Source of the DNA: Actinomycetospora termitidis | GTDB taxonomy: Bacteria > Actinomycetota > Actinomycetes > Mycobacteriales > Pseudonocardiaceae | Length of the DNA: 64,000 nt | Assembly (NCBI RefSeq): GCF_030286555.1 | Contig: NZ_JASVWF010000007.1 | Coordinates: 124,001 to 188,000, forward strand | Reading direction: 5' to 3' | Part shown: positions 1-8,485 of the stretch, piece by piece | Numbering within the stretch: the first letter of the stretch is position 1 | Layout: every line of letters begins with the position of its first letter | Program-made: the position numbers and the translations under genes | The notes under the pieces: model-generated | Databases searched by the model: none | What the model saw: the letters and a program-made list of their open reading frames with translations, nothing else | Told to the model about the DNA's origin: nothing

Positions 1-35
1 CCGCCTCGCCCCGGGAGGACGGCGGCGGCGAGCCC

Positions 36-437
36 GTGGCCGTCGAGGTGTGGTGGGCCGGGAAGGACGCCGGGATCGTCTGGGACGGCCGGGACGTCGG
101 CGTGTGGACCCCGACCCTCGACGGGCCCTGCAACACGCCCCGCCTGCGCCCGGTGCGCGGCGGGCTCGTCACCGCCGGAGAACCGATGTCGGTCACCCGC
201 GGCGCGTTGTTCGCGGACCGCGACTGGGTCGTCGTCGGCGGACGGCGCTTCGTCCTGCACGAGCGCGAGCTCGTCGACGCCCGCGGGACCCGCTGGCCGC
301 TCTCCACGGTCGTGTCCGGGCACCCCGGGGACGTCCGGCGCTTCACGGTGCCGCGTGATCTCGGCCCACGCGGCACGCTGCTCGTGCTCGACCGGCTCTC
401 CCTGCGGGCCCTCGTCGCCGCGTCCTCCGGCGATTGA
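36..437 (+). CDS. Hypothetical protein upstream of dnaG, possibly 5'-truncated
   Basis: A 133-residue protein if the GTG at 36 is used. The frame stays open to the left edge, so the true start may lie outside the window. It is rich in short beta-strand-like stretches and Trp/Val (VEVWW, DWVVVGGRRF) with no signal peptide, membrane segment or motif I recognise. It ends 58 bases before dnaG and runs in the same direction, so co-transcription is possible. Function unknown. The typical high GC at third codon positions supports a real gene. Confidence 0.6.
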   Translation: MAVEVWWAGKDAGIVWDGRDVGVWTPTLDGPCNTPRLRPVRGGLVTAGEPMSVTRGALFADRDWVVVGGRRFVLHERELVDARGTRWPLSTVVSGHPGDVRRFTVPRDLGPRGTLLVLDRLSLRALVAASSGD

Positions 438-495
438 CCTCGAACTGCACGGACGGGCCCCCGCGACCCGCACCCGTCGTCGTAAACTCGCGGTC

Positions 496-2403
496 GTGGC
501 AGGACGGATCCGGGACTCCGACATCGCGGAGGTGCGCGACCGGAACCGCATCGACGAGCTGGTCGGCGAGTACGTCGCGCTGCGGCCGGCCGGGCCGGGG
601 TCGCTGAAGGGGCTGTGCCCCTTCCACGACGAGAAGTCCCCGTCGTTCCAGGTGCGCACCAGCCACAACACCTACCACTGCTTCGGCTGCGGGGCGCACG
701 GCAGCGCCATCGACTTCCTCATGCAGATCGACCAGCTGGGGTTCGTCGAGGCGGTCGAGAAGCTGGCCGACCGGGTCGGGTACCGCCTGACCTACGAGGG
801 CGGCGGTTCCAGCGTCCAGCGCGACCGCGGGACGCGATCCCGCCTGCTCGCGGCGAACAAGCTCGCCGCCGAGTTCTACGCCAACGAGCTCCGCGCGCCC
901 GGCGAGGCGAACACGGCCCGCCAGTTCCTCGCCGAGCGGGGGTTCGACCAGGCGGCGGCCGAGCAGTTCGGGTGCGGATTCGCCCCGGGCGGCTGGGAGA
1001 AGCTGACCAAGCACCTCCTCGCGCAGGGCTTCACCCTCGACGAGCTCGAGAAGGCCGGCCTGTCGGTGCCCGGCCAGCGCGGCCACCGGGACCGCTTCCA
1101 GCGTCGCCTGCTGTGGCCGATCCGCGACCTCGGCGGCGACGTCGTCGGGTTCGGCGCCCGGCGGCTGTTCGACGACGACCGCATCGAGGCCAAGTACCTC
1201 AACACCCCCGAGACGCCCGTCTACCACAAGTCGAAGGTGCTCTTCGGGCTCGACAAGGCCAAGCGGGACATCGCGAAGACCCGGCAGGCCGTGATCGTCG
1301 AGGGCTACACCGACGTCATGGCGATGCACCTCGCGGGCGTGCCCACTGCGGTCGCCAGCTGCGGCACCGCCTTCGGCGACGACCACGTCGCCGTCCTGCG
1401 CCGCCTGCTGCTCGACGACTCGTTCGACCGCGGCGAGGTCATCTACGTCTTCGACGGCGACGCCGCCGGGCAGGCCGCGGCGCTCAAGGCGTTCGACGGC
1501 GACCAGCAGTTCGTCACCCAGACCTACATCGCCATCGCGCCCGACGGCATGGACCCCTGCGAGCTGCGTCAAGCCACGGGCGACACCGCGGTCCGCGACC
1601 TCGTCGCCCGTCGCTCGCCGCTGTTCACCTTCGCGATCCGCTCCATCCTCGACGACTACGACCTCGGCACCGTCGAGGGCCAGACCGCCGCCCTGAAGCG
1701 CTGCGTCCCGTTGGTCGCCCAGATCCGGCAGGTCGAGCTGCGCGACGGCTACGCCCGCCGGCTCGCGGGCTGGACGGGCTGGGCCGACGAGGCGCAGGTG
1801 GTCCGCCGGGTCCGCGAGACGGCGGGGCAGCCCGCCGACCAGCGCCAGAGCTCTTCCCGACGGCGGGTCCGCCCGGTCGAGCCGTCCGGCTCGGCCGAGG
1901 GGCCGCCGATGCCCGGCCGGGACGACCCCCGGTTGCGCGTGCAGCGGGAGGTCCTCAAGGCGGCGCTGCAGGTCCCGGCCCTCGCCGGCCCCGTCTACGA
2001 CACGTTGCCCGAGGACGCCTTCGGCCACGACGGCTACCTCGCCGTGCACCGGGCGATCCTCGCCGCGGGCGGGACGTCGAGCGGCTACTCCGGGGCCTCG
2101 TGGGTCGCGGCGGTGACGGAGACCGTCAGCCCTCCTGCTTACGGGGGACTGGTGTCCGAGCTCGCCGTCGAGCCGATGCAGTCCCGCGAGGCGGACGACC
2201 ACCGGTACGTGTCCTCGATGCTCACCGCCCTGCAGGGGACGCTGGTGGAGCGGCAGGTCGCGGAGATCAAGTCCCGACTGCAGCGGATCTCGCCGGTCAC
2301 CGACGCCGACGAGTACCACGAGCTGTTCGGTGACCTCGTCGCGCTCGAGCAGTACAAGAAGGCGCTGCGCGACCAGGCGATCGGCGGCCAGTGGTCGGCC
2401 TGA
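496..2403 (+). CDS. dnaG: DNA primase DnaG
   Basis: Makes the RNA primers for lagging-strand synthesis at the replication fork. The 635-residue length is normal for actinobacteria. An N-terminal CHC2 zinc finger has C41, H44, C62 and C65 (CPFHDEKSPSF, then HCFGCG). A Toprim domain follows, with the catalytic Glu in VEGYTDVM near residue 268 and the metal-binding DGDAAGQ near 320. The C-terminal region is the DnaB-interacting part. I chose the GTG at 496, which opens the conserved start MAGRIRDSDIAEVRDRN. Longer in-frame reading back to 355 would run into the preceding gene. Host housekeeping gene. Confidence 0.97.
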   Translation: MAGRIRDSDIAEVRDRNRIDELVGEYVALRPAGPGSLKGLCPFHDEKSPSFQVRTSHNTYHCFGCGAHGSAIDFLMQIDQLGFVEAVEKLADRVGYRLTYEGGGSSVQRDRGTRSRLLAANKLAAEFYANELRAPGEANTARQFLAERGFDQAAAEQFGCGFAPGGWEKLTKHLLAQGFTLDELEKAGLSVPGQRGHRDRFQRRLLWPIRDLGGDVVGFGARRLFDDDRIEAKYLNTPETPVYHKSKVLFGLDKAKRDIAKTRQAVIVEGYTDVMAMHLAGVPTAVASCGTAFGDDHVAVLRRLLLDDSFDRGEVIYVFDGDAAGQAAALKAFDGDQQFVTQTYIAIAPDGMDPCELRQATGDTAVRDLVARRSPLFTFAIRSILDDYDLGTVEGQTAALKRCVPLVAQIRQVELRDGYARRLAGWTGWADEAQVVRRVRETAGQPADQRQSSSRRRVRPVEPSGSAEGPPMPGRDDPRLRVQREVLKAALQVPALAGPVYDTLPEDAFGHDGYLAVHRAILAAGGTSSGYSGASWVAAVTETVSPPAYGGLVSELAVEPMQSREADDHRYVSSMLTALQGTLVERQVAEIKSRLQRISPVTDADEYHELFGDLVALEQYKKALRDQAIGGQWSA

Positions 2404-2909
2404 GCCGGCGGCTGGCGGCGGTCCTGCTCGGCCGGGAGCCGACGCCGGACGGTTTCACCGGCACGCTCGAGGGCGAGGAGCGGGTGCTCGCCGACTCCCG
2501 GACCCGCTCCGGGGAGGTAGTCCTCGCGACGGACCTCGGTCTCTGGATCGGTGACCGCCGGGTGCCGTGGCACCTCGTCTCGAAGGCCACGTGGGCGAAC
2601 GGGGCGCTGACGCTGATCGAGGCGTCCGAGTCACGGCGACACGGATCCGTCGTCGTCCTGGCCGACGCCGCCCCGGTGCGGCTGCCGCTGCCCGACCCCG
2701 GCCGCGTCCCGGAGACGGTGCACCGCCGCGTCACCGCGGTCATCTCGACCCGCCAGCACCACGACCTGCCCACCGGCGGCGCCTGGTTCGTCCAGCGCCG
2801 CACCCCGGACGGTATCGAGGTGCACGTGCGCCCCGACCCGGGGACCGACCCCGACGAGGTCGACACCCTCGCCGAGGGGATCGCGGAGAAGCTCGCCCCT
2901 CCGACGTGA
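2391..2909 (+). CDS. Conserved hypothetical protein coupled to dnaG
   Basis: A 172-residue protein whose GTG start lies inside the last codons of dnaG (13-base overlap), so translation is probably coupled. The sequence alternates short beta strands (VVLATDLGLWI, TLIEASES) and ends in an acidic helix. This is compatible with a small PH-like beta-barrel fold, but that is inference. No catalytic motif, membrane helix or signal peptide is visible. Confidence 0.75.
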   Translation: MVGLSRRLAAVLLGREPTPDGFTGTLEGEERVLADSRTRSGEVVLATDLGLWIGDRRVPWHLVSKATWANGALTLIEASESRRHGSVVVLADAAPVRLPLPDPGRVPETVHRRVTAVISTRQHHDLPTGGAWFVQRRTPDGIEVHVRPDPGTDPDEVDTLAEGIAEKLAPPT

Positions 2910-2964
2910 CGAGCGGCCGTGTCGTCCGCGGGGGACGGCACGGCCGCTGTCGTGCACGCGAGTG

Positions 2965-3195
2965 TCAGGCGACGATCAGGTACAGCCCGTAGAGCACGAT
3001 CAGCACGGCCACCGTCAGGCACACCGCCGCGACCGCGGTGCCGGCCCCCGGCGAGAGCGCCGGCTCCGGGCCGTCGGCCCGCGGCGCCCGCGCGGCGAGT
3101 CCGACGATCCCGAACGACACCAGCGCCGTGACCACGATCGCCGCCGCGAAGGAGACGATCGCGACCAGTCCGAGAGAACCCCACGCGATGCTCAT
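2965..3195 (-). CDS. Small two-helix membrane protein
   Basis: A 76-residue protein with two hydrophobic helices (around residues 5-30 and 53-76) joined by a short Pro/Arg-rich loop. I use the ATG at 3195, preceded by a GGGAGA ribosome site. A longer reading to 3243 would overlap the pit gene. It lies 28 bases downstream of pit on the same strand, so it may be an accessory of the transporter operon. Function unknown. Confidence 0.7.
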   Translation of the reverse strand: MSIAWGSLGLVAIVSFAAAIVVTALVSFGIVGLAARAPRADGPEPALSPGAGTAVAAVCLTVAVLIVLYGLYLIVA

Positions 3196-3223
3196 TGCTT
3201 CTCCCGTCGCTTCGCTCGCCCAC

Positions 3224-4366
3224 TCATGCCTGCGCCACCTCACGCTTCTCGTCCGGCGCGACCGGCGACGGGACGTCGTTGACGTTGTCCGCCGTGACCG
3301 GCGTGCGGCGCGAGGCCGCGTAGATGCCGACCGCCACGGCGATCGCGACGACGGCCACGATCACGGTGCCGATGACGCCGGTCGACGCCGCGTAGGCGGC
3401 GACCGCCCCGACGATGGCCGCGGCGGGCAGCGTCAGGATCCAGGCGACGGCCATCTGGCCCGCGACGCCCCACTGCACGCCGGCGATCCGCCGACCCGCA
3501 CCGGCACCGAAGATCGCACCGGTCGCGACCTGGGTGGTCGAGAGCGCGAAACCCAGGTGCGCCGAGGCGAGGATGACGGCGGTCGTCGAGGTCTCGGCCG
3601 CGAAGCCCTGCGGGGTCTGGATGTCCGAGACCCGCTTGCCGAGCGTGCGGATGATCCGCCAGCCCCCGAGGTAGGTGCCCAGGCCGATCGCGAGGCCGGC
3701 GCCGAGGATCACCCAGAGCGGCGGGCCGGAGTTCGGGGCGAGGACGCCCGCGGCGATGAGGGTCAGGGTGATGACGCCCATCGTCTTCTGCGCGTCGCTC
3801 GTGCCGTGGGCCAGGGCGACCAGGGAGGCGGAGACGATCTGCCCGCCCTTGAAGCCCTTCTTCACCGTCTCGTCGTCGGAGCGCTGCGTGCTCCGGTAGG
3901 CGATCACGGTCCCGACGAGCGCGATGACGCCCGCGAGGACCGGCGAGACGACGGCCGGGAGGATGATCTTCGAGAGCAGCGTCCCGAAGTTCACCGCCCC
4001 GGCGCCCGCCGCCACCACGACGGCGCCGATGAGCCCGCCGAACAGGGCGTGCGAGGAGCTCGAGGGGAGTCCCAGCAGCCAGGTCAGGAGGTTCCACAGG
4101 ATCGCGCCGACCAGGCCGGCGAAGATGATGTACGGGTTGATCTTCGTCTCGTCGACCAGGCCGCTGGAGATCGTCTTCGCGACCTCCACGGACAGGAAGG
4201 CCCCGACGACGTTCAGGATGCCGGCGATGAGCACGGCGACCTTGGGCTTCAGAGCCCCGGTCGCGATCGAGGTGGCCATCGCGTTGGCGGTGTCGTGGAA
4301 GCCGTTGGTGAAGTCGAACGCCAACGCCGTCACGACGACGACGATGACGATCAGTGAGATCTCCAT
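3224..4366 (-). CDS. pit: PiT-family inorganic phosphate transporter
   Basis: A low-affinity, cation-coupled phosphate permease of the cytoplasmic membrane. The 380 residues hold about ten hydrophobic helices. The PiT signature near the N-terminus (FTNGFHDTANAMAT, residues about 19-32) has its internal-repeat counterpart in the C-terminal half. An AHGTSDAQKTMG stretch in the middle is also typical of the family. A GGAGGGGG ribosome site precedes the ATG. Its substrate could also include arsenate or sulfate, but phosphate is the usual one. Confidence 0.93.
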   Translation of the reverse strand: MEISLIVIVVVVTALAFDFTNGFHDTANAMATSIATGALKPKVAVLIAGILNVVGAFLSVEVAKTISSGLVDETKINPYIIFAGLVGAILWNLLTWLLGLPSSSSHALFGGLIGAVVVAAGAGAVNFGTLLSKIILPAVVSPVLAGVIALVGTVIAYRSTQRSDDETVKKGFKGGQIVSASLVALAHGTSDAQKTMGVITLTLIAAGVLAPNSGPPLWVILGAGLAIGLGTYLGGWRIIRTLGKRVSDIQTPQGFAAETSTTAVILASAHLGFALSTTQVATGAIFGAGAGRRIAGVQWGVAGQMAVAWILTLPAAAIVGAVAAYAASTGVIGTVIVAVVAIAVAVGIYAASRRTPVTADNVNDVPSPVAPDEKREVAQA

Positions 4367-4518
4367 GCCCTGGCGATCCCCCTCCGAGGTGAACGGGCGC
4401 GGTCACCACGGAAGGTAGGTACGGGACGCAACCACGCCGTTCACCTGCGGGCGAACACCGCCTGAACACCGTCTCCAGGGACCGTAAAGGCCGCCGGAAG
4501 AATCCGGTTGGTCCGGAT

Positions 4519-4788
4519 TCAGCGCCCGTTCGAACCGGCGGAGCGCCCCGGTGCGGCCGGCTCGTGGCCCGTCGAGGGCGACGGCGCGACCTTCTCCTTC
4601 GCCACGGACACGGCGGCCTGCACGGCCTCGCCGGCCTTGGCCTGCGCGACGCCGGCGGCCGCCTGCACCTGGGGGTTGTCGGCGACCCGGCGGTAGGCCC
4701 GGGAGAGCTGCTCGTAGCGCTCCCGCCCCGCCCTGGCGCCCAGCACGTATCCCACGCCCACACCCAGCGCGAACGGCAGCAACTTCAT
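4519..4788 (-). CDS. YtxH-like small envelope protein
   Basis: An 89-residue protein that starts with a short membrane helix (MKLLPFALGVGVGYVLGARA) followed by RERYEQL and an Ala/Lys-rich amphipathic helix. This is the layout of actinobacterial YtxH-domain proteins. I chose the ATG at 4788 over a GTG-type extension to 4821 because the hydrophobic segment begins there. Role unknown. It is the last host protein gene before the prophage. Confidence 0.7.
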   Translation of the reverse strand: MKLLPFALGVGVGYVLGARAGRERYEQLSRAYRRVADNPQVQAAAGVAQAKAGEAVQAAVSVAKEKVAPSPSTGHEPAAPGRSAGSNGR

Positions 4789-4900
4789 GTCCGGATCCTC
4801 CCGACGACGGCGTTGACCCATCCTGCCTGAAGCGGCCGGAGGCCCGTCAGGTACCGTCTACGACTAGAGCGGAACGGCGCCGAACCGGCCCGCAGCACGG

Positions 4901-4973
4901 TCCTCCTTAGCTCAATCGGCAGAGCATGCGACTGTTAATCGCAGGGTTACTGGTTCGAGTCCAGTAGGAGGAG
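4901..4973 (+). tRNA. tRNA-Asn(GTT)
   Basis: The cloverleaf closes by eye. The acceptor stem is TCCTCCT/AGGAGGA. The D arm is GCTC/GAGC. The anticodon stem TGCGA/TCGCA has loop CTGTTAA, with anticodon GTT at 4934-4936. The T arm ACTGG/CCAGT has loop TTCGAGT. The discriminator base is G. CCA is not encoded. This is the host gene that appears to serve as the prophage attachment locus. Confidence 0.96.
4950..4973. other. Inferred prophage attachment site (attL) in the tRNA-Asn 3' end
   Basis: The integrase gene stops 66 bases from the tRNA, and all genes beyond it are phage-like. Actinobacterial tyrosine integrases commonly recombine into the 3' half of tRNA genes, restoring the tRNA with an identical core. 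The second copy of the core is not in the window, so the exact limits cannot be set from this sequence. Confidence 0.4.
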
Positions 4974-4979
4974 CATCAC

Positions 4980-4998
4980 CGCAGGTCACGAACCTGCG
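4980..4998. terminator. Short hairpin between tRNA-Asn and integrase
   Basis: CGCAGGT and ACCTGCG form a perfect 7-bp stem around a CACGA loop. It lies just after the tRNA and just beyond the integrase stop, so it could end either transcript or serve as an integrase arm site. There is no T tract. Confidence 0.35.
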
Positions 4999-5038
4999 AG
5001 AAGCGCGGAAACAACATCATCACCCACTTACTCCCCAC

Positions 5039-6259
5039 TTAGCTCGGGAACGGGCCCGTCTCGCCGACCACCCGCAGGTGTCCGCGATCGTCGTCGCCGA
5101 GCAGCGCGTCGATCGCCGCCGTCGCCTCCGCCGAATCCGCCCGACGCTTCATGTAGTGCTGCTGGGTGATCTCGGTTCGCGAATGCCCCAACCGGTCTGA
5201 CACCTCGCGAGGAGTGAGCCGGGCCGCGTCCAGCGTCGAGGCCACCGTCTTCCGGAACACGTGCGGGGTCACCCACTCGTAGCCGGCCTCGTTCAGCGCG
5301 TGCCGCATCCACTTGCCGACCGTCGTCGGGTCCAGCGGCCCGTCCCCGCGGGCGTTCGGGAACAGCAGTCCCTCCTGCGCGCCGCCGAGCTGCAGCACCC
5401 GCGAGCGCACCATCCGCACCGCCGCGTTCGGCAGGCCGATCGTGCGGCTGCGCGTCTTCGACCCGTCGCCCTGCGCGCCCTCCCCGCGGATCACCAGCCC
5501 CCTGCCCTTCACCCGGATCACGATCGGTCCGACGTCGGCGGTGCGCGCCGCCAGGTCGATCCGGTCCAGACGTGCGGCGAGCGCGTTCCCGATCCGCTCC
5601 GAGGTCGCCAGCATCCACAGCACGATGTCCGGCAGTTCCCGGTCTCGGGCGTACTGCGACTTCGCCAGCTCGAGCAGCAGGTGCGCCACCTGGTCGCGGT
5701 CGAGCGCCTTCGGGTCGGCGCGGCGGGCACCACGGAGCCGGTCGATCGACGGCATCGGGTTGTGCGTCAGCGCTTCCGCCTTCACTGCGGCCTTCGCCAC
5801 GGATCCAATGACCTGGCGGGCCAGCTTCGCGTTGTCACGTGACCGGGCGGCGATCTCGGCGAGCGCGGTGTCGATGCGGGCGGCGGTGAGCTCGCCGGCC
5901 TGCAGGTCCCCGACGCGGGGCTCGAGGTGGTTGCGCCACACAGACCGGTAGGTGCGGGCGGTGTTCGGAGAGAGCAGGTCGTCGTCGGCGTCCCGGTCGA
6001 CGCCGGCGAGCCACTGCTCGGCCAGCGTGCGGACGCGGACGGTGCGTGCGGCCGGGTCGGTGCCGTCGCCGAGCTTCTCCAGCTTGGCCTGCAGCGCTCG
6101 ACGGGCGGCCGTCTTCGACGCGCCGAACGCTTCGGGGCGGGTGACCTTGCCGGTGCGGCGGTGCCGGTAGGAGCAGCGGGCGCGCCACGTCCCGTCCGGC
6201 TTCTCGGTGACAGTGATGTCGGAGTGGGCGCCGAGGTCGAGCGCCAGACGTCCGGGCAC
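5039..6259 (-). CDS. int: Prophage tyrosine-type site-specific integrase
   Basis: A 406-residue tyrosine recombinase that would catalyse phage integration at the neighbouring tRNA-Asn. The N-terminal 60 residues look like an arm-binding domain (TWRARCSYRHRRTGKV). A core-binding helical domain follows. The catalytic domain shows the first Arg in ATSERIGNALAARL, the H-x-x-R box in PHVFRKTVAST, GHSRTEITQQH, and the nucleophile Tyr in QQHYMKRR. It starts at GTG 6259 with a GGGAGG ribosome site. The gene lies next to attL and reads toward it, the usual arrangement in actinophages. Confidence 0.95.
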   Translation of the reverse strand: MPGRLALDLGAHSDITVTEKPDGTWRARCSYRHRRTGKVTRPEAFGASKTAARRALQAKLEKLGDGTDPAARTVRVRTLAEQWLAGVDRDADDDLLSPNTARTYRSVWRNHLEPRVGDLQAGELTAARIDTALAEIAARSRDNAKLARQVIGSVAKAAVKAEALTHNPMPSIDRLRGARRADPKALDRDQVAHLLLELAKSQYARDRELPDIVLWMLATSERIGNALAARLDRIDLAARTADVGPIVIRVKGRGLVIRGEGAQGDGSKTRSRTIGLPNAAVRMVRSRVLQLGGAQEGLLFPNARGDGPLDPTTVGKWMRHALNEAGYEWVTPHVFRKTVASTLDAARLTPREVSDRLGHSRTEITQQHYMKRRADSAEATAAIDALLGDDDRGHLRVVGETGPFPS

Positions 6260-6325
6260 GGAGCCTCCCGGGTAGGGCGTGGGGAGGTCTCAGGCTAGCG
6301 GGCGAGATCGCCGTAGGGTCGCCGC

Positions 6326-6571
6326 ATGACAACGGCCCTGATGCTCTTGGCAGCTCTCGAGGATAACGACCTCACCGAGACGCAGTGACGGCGGGTTCGC
6401 GGCGTGCTGTCAGCGGCCCGGGAGCTCGCCGAGCTCGGCCCCCACGAGTACCAGGCGCAGGAGGACGGGATGGTCGAGCTGCGCGAGGCGTGGGCACGGC
6501 TGGAGCAGTCGCTGCCGGGCGCCACCAACCTATTCGCGGCACGCGACATAGACGCAGGTCAGGGCGCTTGA
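6326..6571 (+). pseudogene. Possible small gene interrupted by an in-frame TGA
   Basis: Reading rightward, ATG 6326 opens 20 codons (MTTALMLLAALEDNDLTETQ). TGA at 6386 follows, and then the same frame continues with coding-like codons to TGA 6571 (ARELAELGPHEYQAQ, EAWARLEQSLPG). The second part could start alone at GTG 6404, giving 55 residues. Third-position GC is high on both sides of the TGA. The start of the other-strand peptide copy at 6591-6622 partly conflicts with it. It may be a decayed gene, two short genes, or chance. Confidence 0.35.
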
Positions 6572-6590
6572 CAGCCGCTCCCATGCGCTG

Positions 6591-6622
6591 CGGCGCATGT
6601 GGCCTAGGAGCAGTTATCAGGT
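6591..6622. repeat. 32-bp repeat, copy 1 (right of the integrase region)
   Basis: Matches 8546-8577 with three mismatches; the shared core begins CGGCGCATGTGGCCTAG. On the minus strand both copies encode the similar peptide ITAxRPHAP. At copy 2 that peptide is a proper 32-aa gene. Here it lacks an ATG or GTG start, so this copy looks like a decayed duplicate lying just downstream of the terminal tail gene. Confidence 0.7.
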
Positions 6623-6628
6623 CGAGCG

Positions 6629-7264
6629 TCAGGCCGCGCGAGCGTGGATGCGCGGTGCGATCGCCGTCCCGCCGCCGGAGGTGTTGAACGTGGCGGGCGC
6701 GGCGCCGGTCACTCCGGTCATCGCGTAGCCGAGGATGTTCGCTCCGGAGCCGGGCGCGGCACCGAGCGCGATCGGGAGCGGCGGGAACCAGCCCGCGACG
6801 GTACGCATCGTCGGCTGAGTCGTGGTGACGGTCTGTGTGGCGCCGCCGACCCAGTACACCCCGGGCGGCAGGGTGAGGGCGATGGTCAGTTCCTGGACGG
6901 CGACGCTGTCCCCGGCGATCTGCCCGGCGTCGAGCACCAGCGCGCCGGGCCGGGAGCCGCCGTCGTCGCCGTAGATCGCGATGCGGTACTTGCTGCCTGC
7001 CTCGCCGGCCGCCGTGACCTCGGCGCCGATCCGGGCCAGCGACAGCGTCTTGCGCACCACCCACGGGGTGACGCGCAAGGTGCCCGTGGTGGTCTGCGCC
7101 GTCGCTGAGGAGCTGGGCGAGTTCAGGAACACGTAGTTCGCGGCGGCGACGTCGGGCCACGGGAACGCGGCGGACAGGATGTCGTCCTCCTGCCCCTGCA
7201 GCCGGGGGCGCTGCGCGGCGGGAACGGCGGCCGGTCCGTGCTTGCTCCATCGACGGGGTGCCAT
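6629..7264 (-). CDS. Phage tail/fibre accessory protein, last gene of the virion operon
   Basis: A 211-residue protein starting at ATG 7264 (MAPRRWSKHG), overlapping the stop of the SGNH gene by one base (TGATG). The central part (YRIAIYGDDGGSRPGALVLD) is a beta-rich pattern often seen in tail fibre or receptor-binding proteins of actinophages. No enzyme motif is visible. Its position after the SGNH hydrolase suggests a distal virion component or adhesin. That role is inference. Confidence 0.65.
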   Translation of the reverse strand: MAPRRWSKHGPAAVPAAQRPRLQGQEDDILSAAFPWPDVAAANYVFLNSPSSSATAQTTTGTLRVTPWVVRKTLSLARIGAEVTAAGEAGSKYRIAIYGDDGGSRPGALVLDAGQIAGDSVAVQELTIALTLPPGVYWVGGATQTVTTTQPTMRTVAGWFPPLPIALGAAPGSGANILGYAMTGVTGAAPATFNTSGGGTAIAPRIHARAA

Positions 7265-8484
7265 CAGAAGCCTCCGACTCCGAGCGCGGTGAGATTGAGG
7301 ACGTCGGCGGCGCCGATCCGGAAGCGGGCGGCGACGCCGGTGGGGACGATGCAGGTGAACCACAGCGACAGGCCGGTGGCGCCGGACGGGACGGCGACGA
7401 CGAGCCCGATGTCGCCGGGCGCCTCGTCGAGCGGCGGGATCGGGACCTGCGCAGCGAGTGGGGTGCCGTTGTTGACGATCTGCAGCTTGAACGATGCGGT
7501 CTGCGGGTCGGTGAGTGCAGCGGCGGCGTAGCCGGTGACGTCGATGACGTCGATGGAGGCGGCCATCAGTAGCAGGTCCCCGACCGACCAGCCGGACCCG
7601 AGGCTCGTCGCGAAGGTGCGGGTGCCGCCGGAGGTGGTGCCGTCGAAGTACATCTCGGCCCACTGCCCGCCGGCGGGGAGCCGGCCGGTGACGTCGGGGA
7701 CCGTCGAGTAGGTGGGGGCGGTGCCGGTGCCGCCGGGCTGCTCGAACCAGCTGGTGCGGTTCCCGGGGAACAGAGGGTTCGTGACGAGACTGACCGAGGT
7801 CTTCGCGACGACCAGTGGCGACTGCGGGGTCATGACCCGGCGGACGGCCGCAGCGAACGCTTCGGCGATGACCCGGTGCCCGGCGGTGTTCGGGTGGGTG
7901 TTGTCCCCGGAGTCGTACGCAGCGAGCATCGCCCCCGACGTGGGGTCGACCAGGGCGGCGTTGACCTCGGCGAGCTGCACCCCGGCGCCGGGCGCCCACG
8001 CCCGCAGCGCCAGATTGTAGGCCACGACGGCCTGATGGATCGCCGACGACGCGGCGGCGCCGCGTGGCGGCACCGTGCCGACGACGAGCGGGACGCCGGC
8101 GCGGCGGCAGCGGGCGGCGATCGCGGCGACGTTGCTCATGAAGGTGGCCGTCGAGACGCCCTGCTGGGCGTCGTTGGTGCCCGCGAGCAGCGTCATACCC
8201 TTGACGTCGGACCCGAGCAGTGCGTCGATCCGGGCGAGCATCTGGTCGGACCGCTGCCCGGCGACACCGCCGTTGATCGAGTACGCGACCCCGGCGGCGG
8301 GGGAGGCGGGGGTCAGCGGCGCGACGTAGGCGGTGCCGACGAGATGGGGCAGGTACGCGGTGAAGCTGCGCCCGACCGCGGCGGAGGAACCGTTCGTGAT
8401 GGAGTCCCCGAGGAACCCCCAGGCCCGCCCGCCGAGCAGCGAAGCCGTGGACTTGTTGACGGCTGGCGCGTCCAGAACGCCCAT
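7264..8484 (-). CDS. Tail-associated SGNH/GDSL hydrolase
   Basis: A 406-residue protein. Its N-terminal two thirds is an SGNH esterase/lipase fold: block I FLGDSITNG with nucleophile Ser28, block III AGTND, and the catalytic DNTHPN near residue 207. The C-terminal 150 residues are a beta-rich domain (WFEQPGGTGTAPTYS onward) that may bind sugars. In tailed phages such proteins sit on tail fibres and de-esterify cell-envelope glycolipids or glycans during adsorption. The start is ATG 8484 with an AAAGGCGG ribosome site. The TGATG coupling to the next gene supports joint production. Confidence 0.85.
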   Translation of the reverse strand: MGVLDAPAVNKSTASLLGGRAWGFLGDSITNGSSAAVGRSFTAYLPHLVGTAYVAPLTPASPAAGVAYSINGGVAGQRSDQMLARIDALLGSDVKGMTLLAGTNDAQQGVSTATFMSNVAAIAARCRRAGVPLVVGTVPPRGAAASSAIHQAVVAYNLALRAWAPGAGVQLAEVNAALVDPTSGAMLAAYDSGDNTHPNTAGHRVIAEAFAAAVRRVMTPQSPLVVAKTSVSLVTNPLFPGNRTSWFEQPGGTGTAPTYSTVPDVTGRLPAGGQWAEMYFDGTTSGGTRTFATSLGSGWSVGDLLLMAASIDVIDVTGYAAAALTDPQTASFKLQIVNNGTPLAAQVPIPPLDEAPGDIGLVVAVPSGATGLSLWFTCIVPTGVAARFRIGAADVLNLTALGVGGF

Positions 8485-8485
8485 G

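Noticed and set aside
343-2319. A 658-codon open frame opposite dnaG
   Set aside because: It is the antisense shadow of a clearly conserved primase. GC-rich third positions make long false frames common here.
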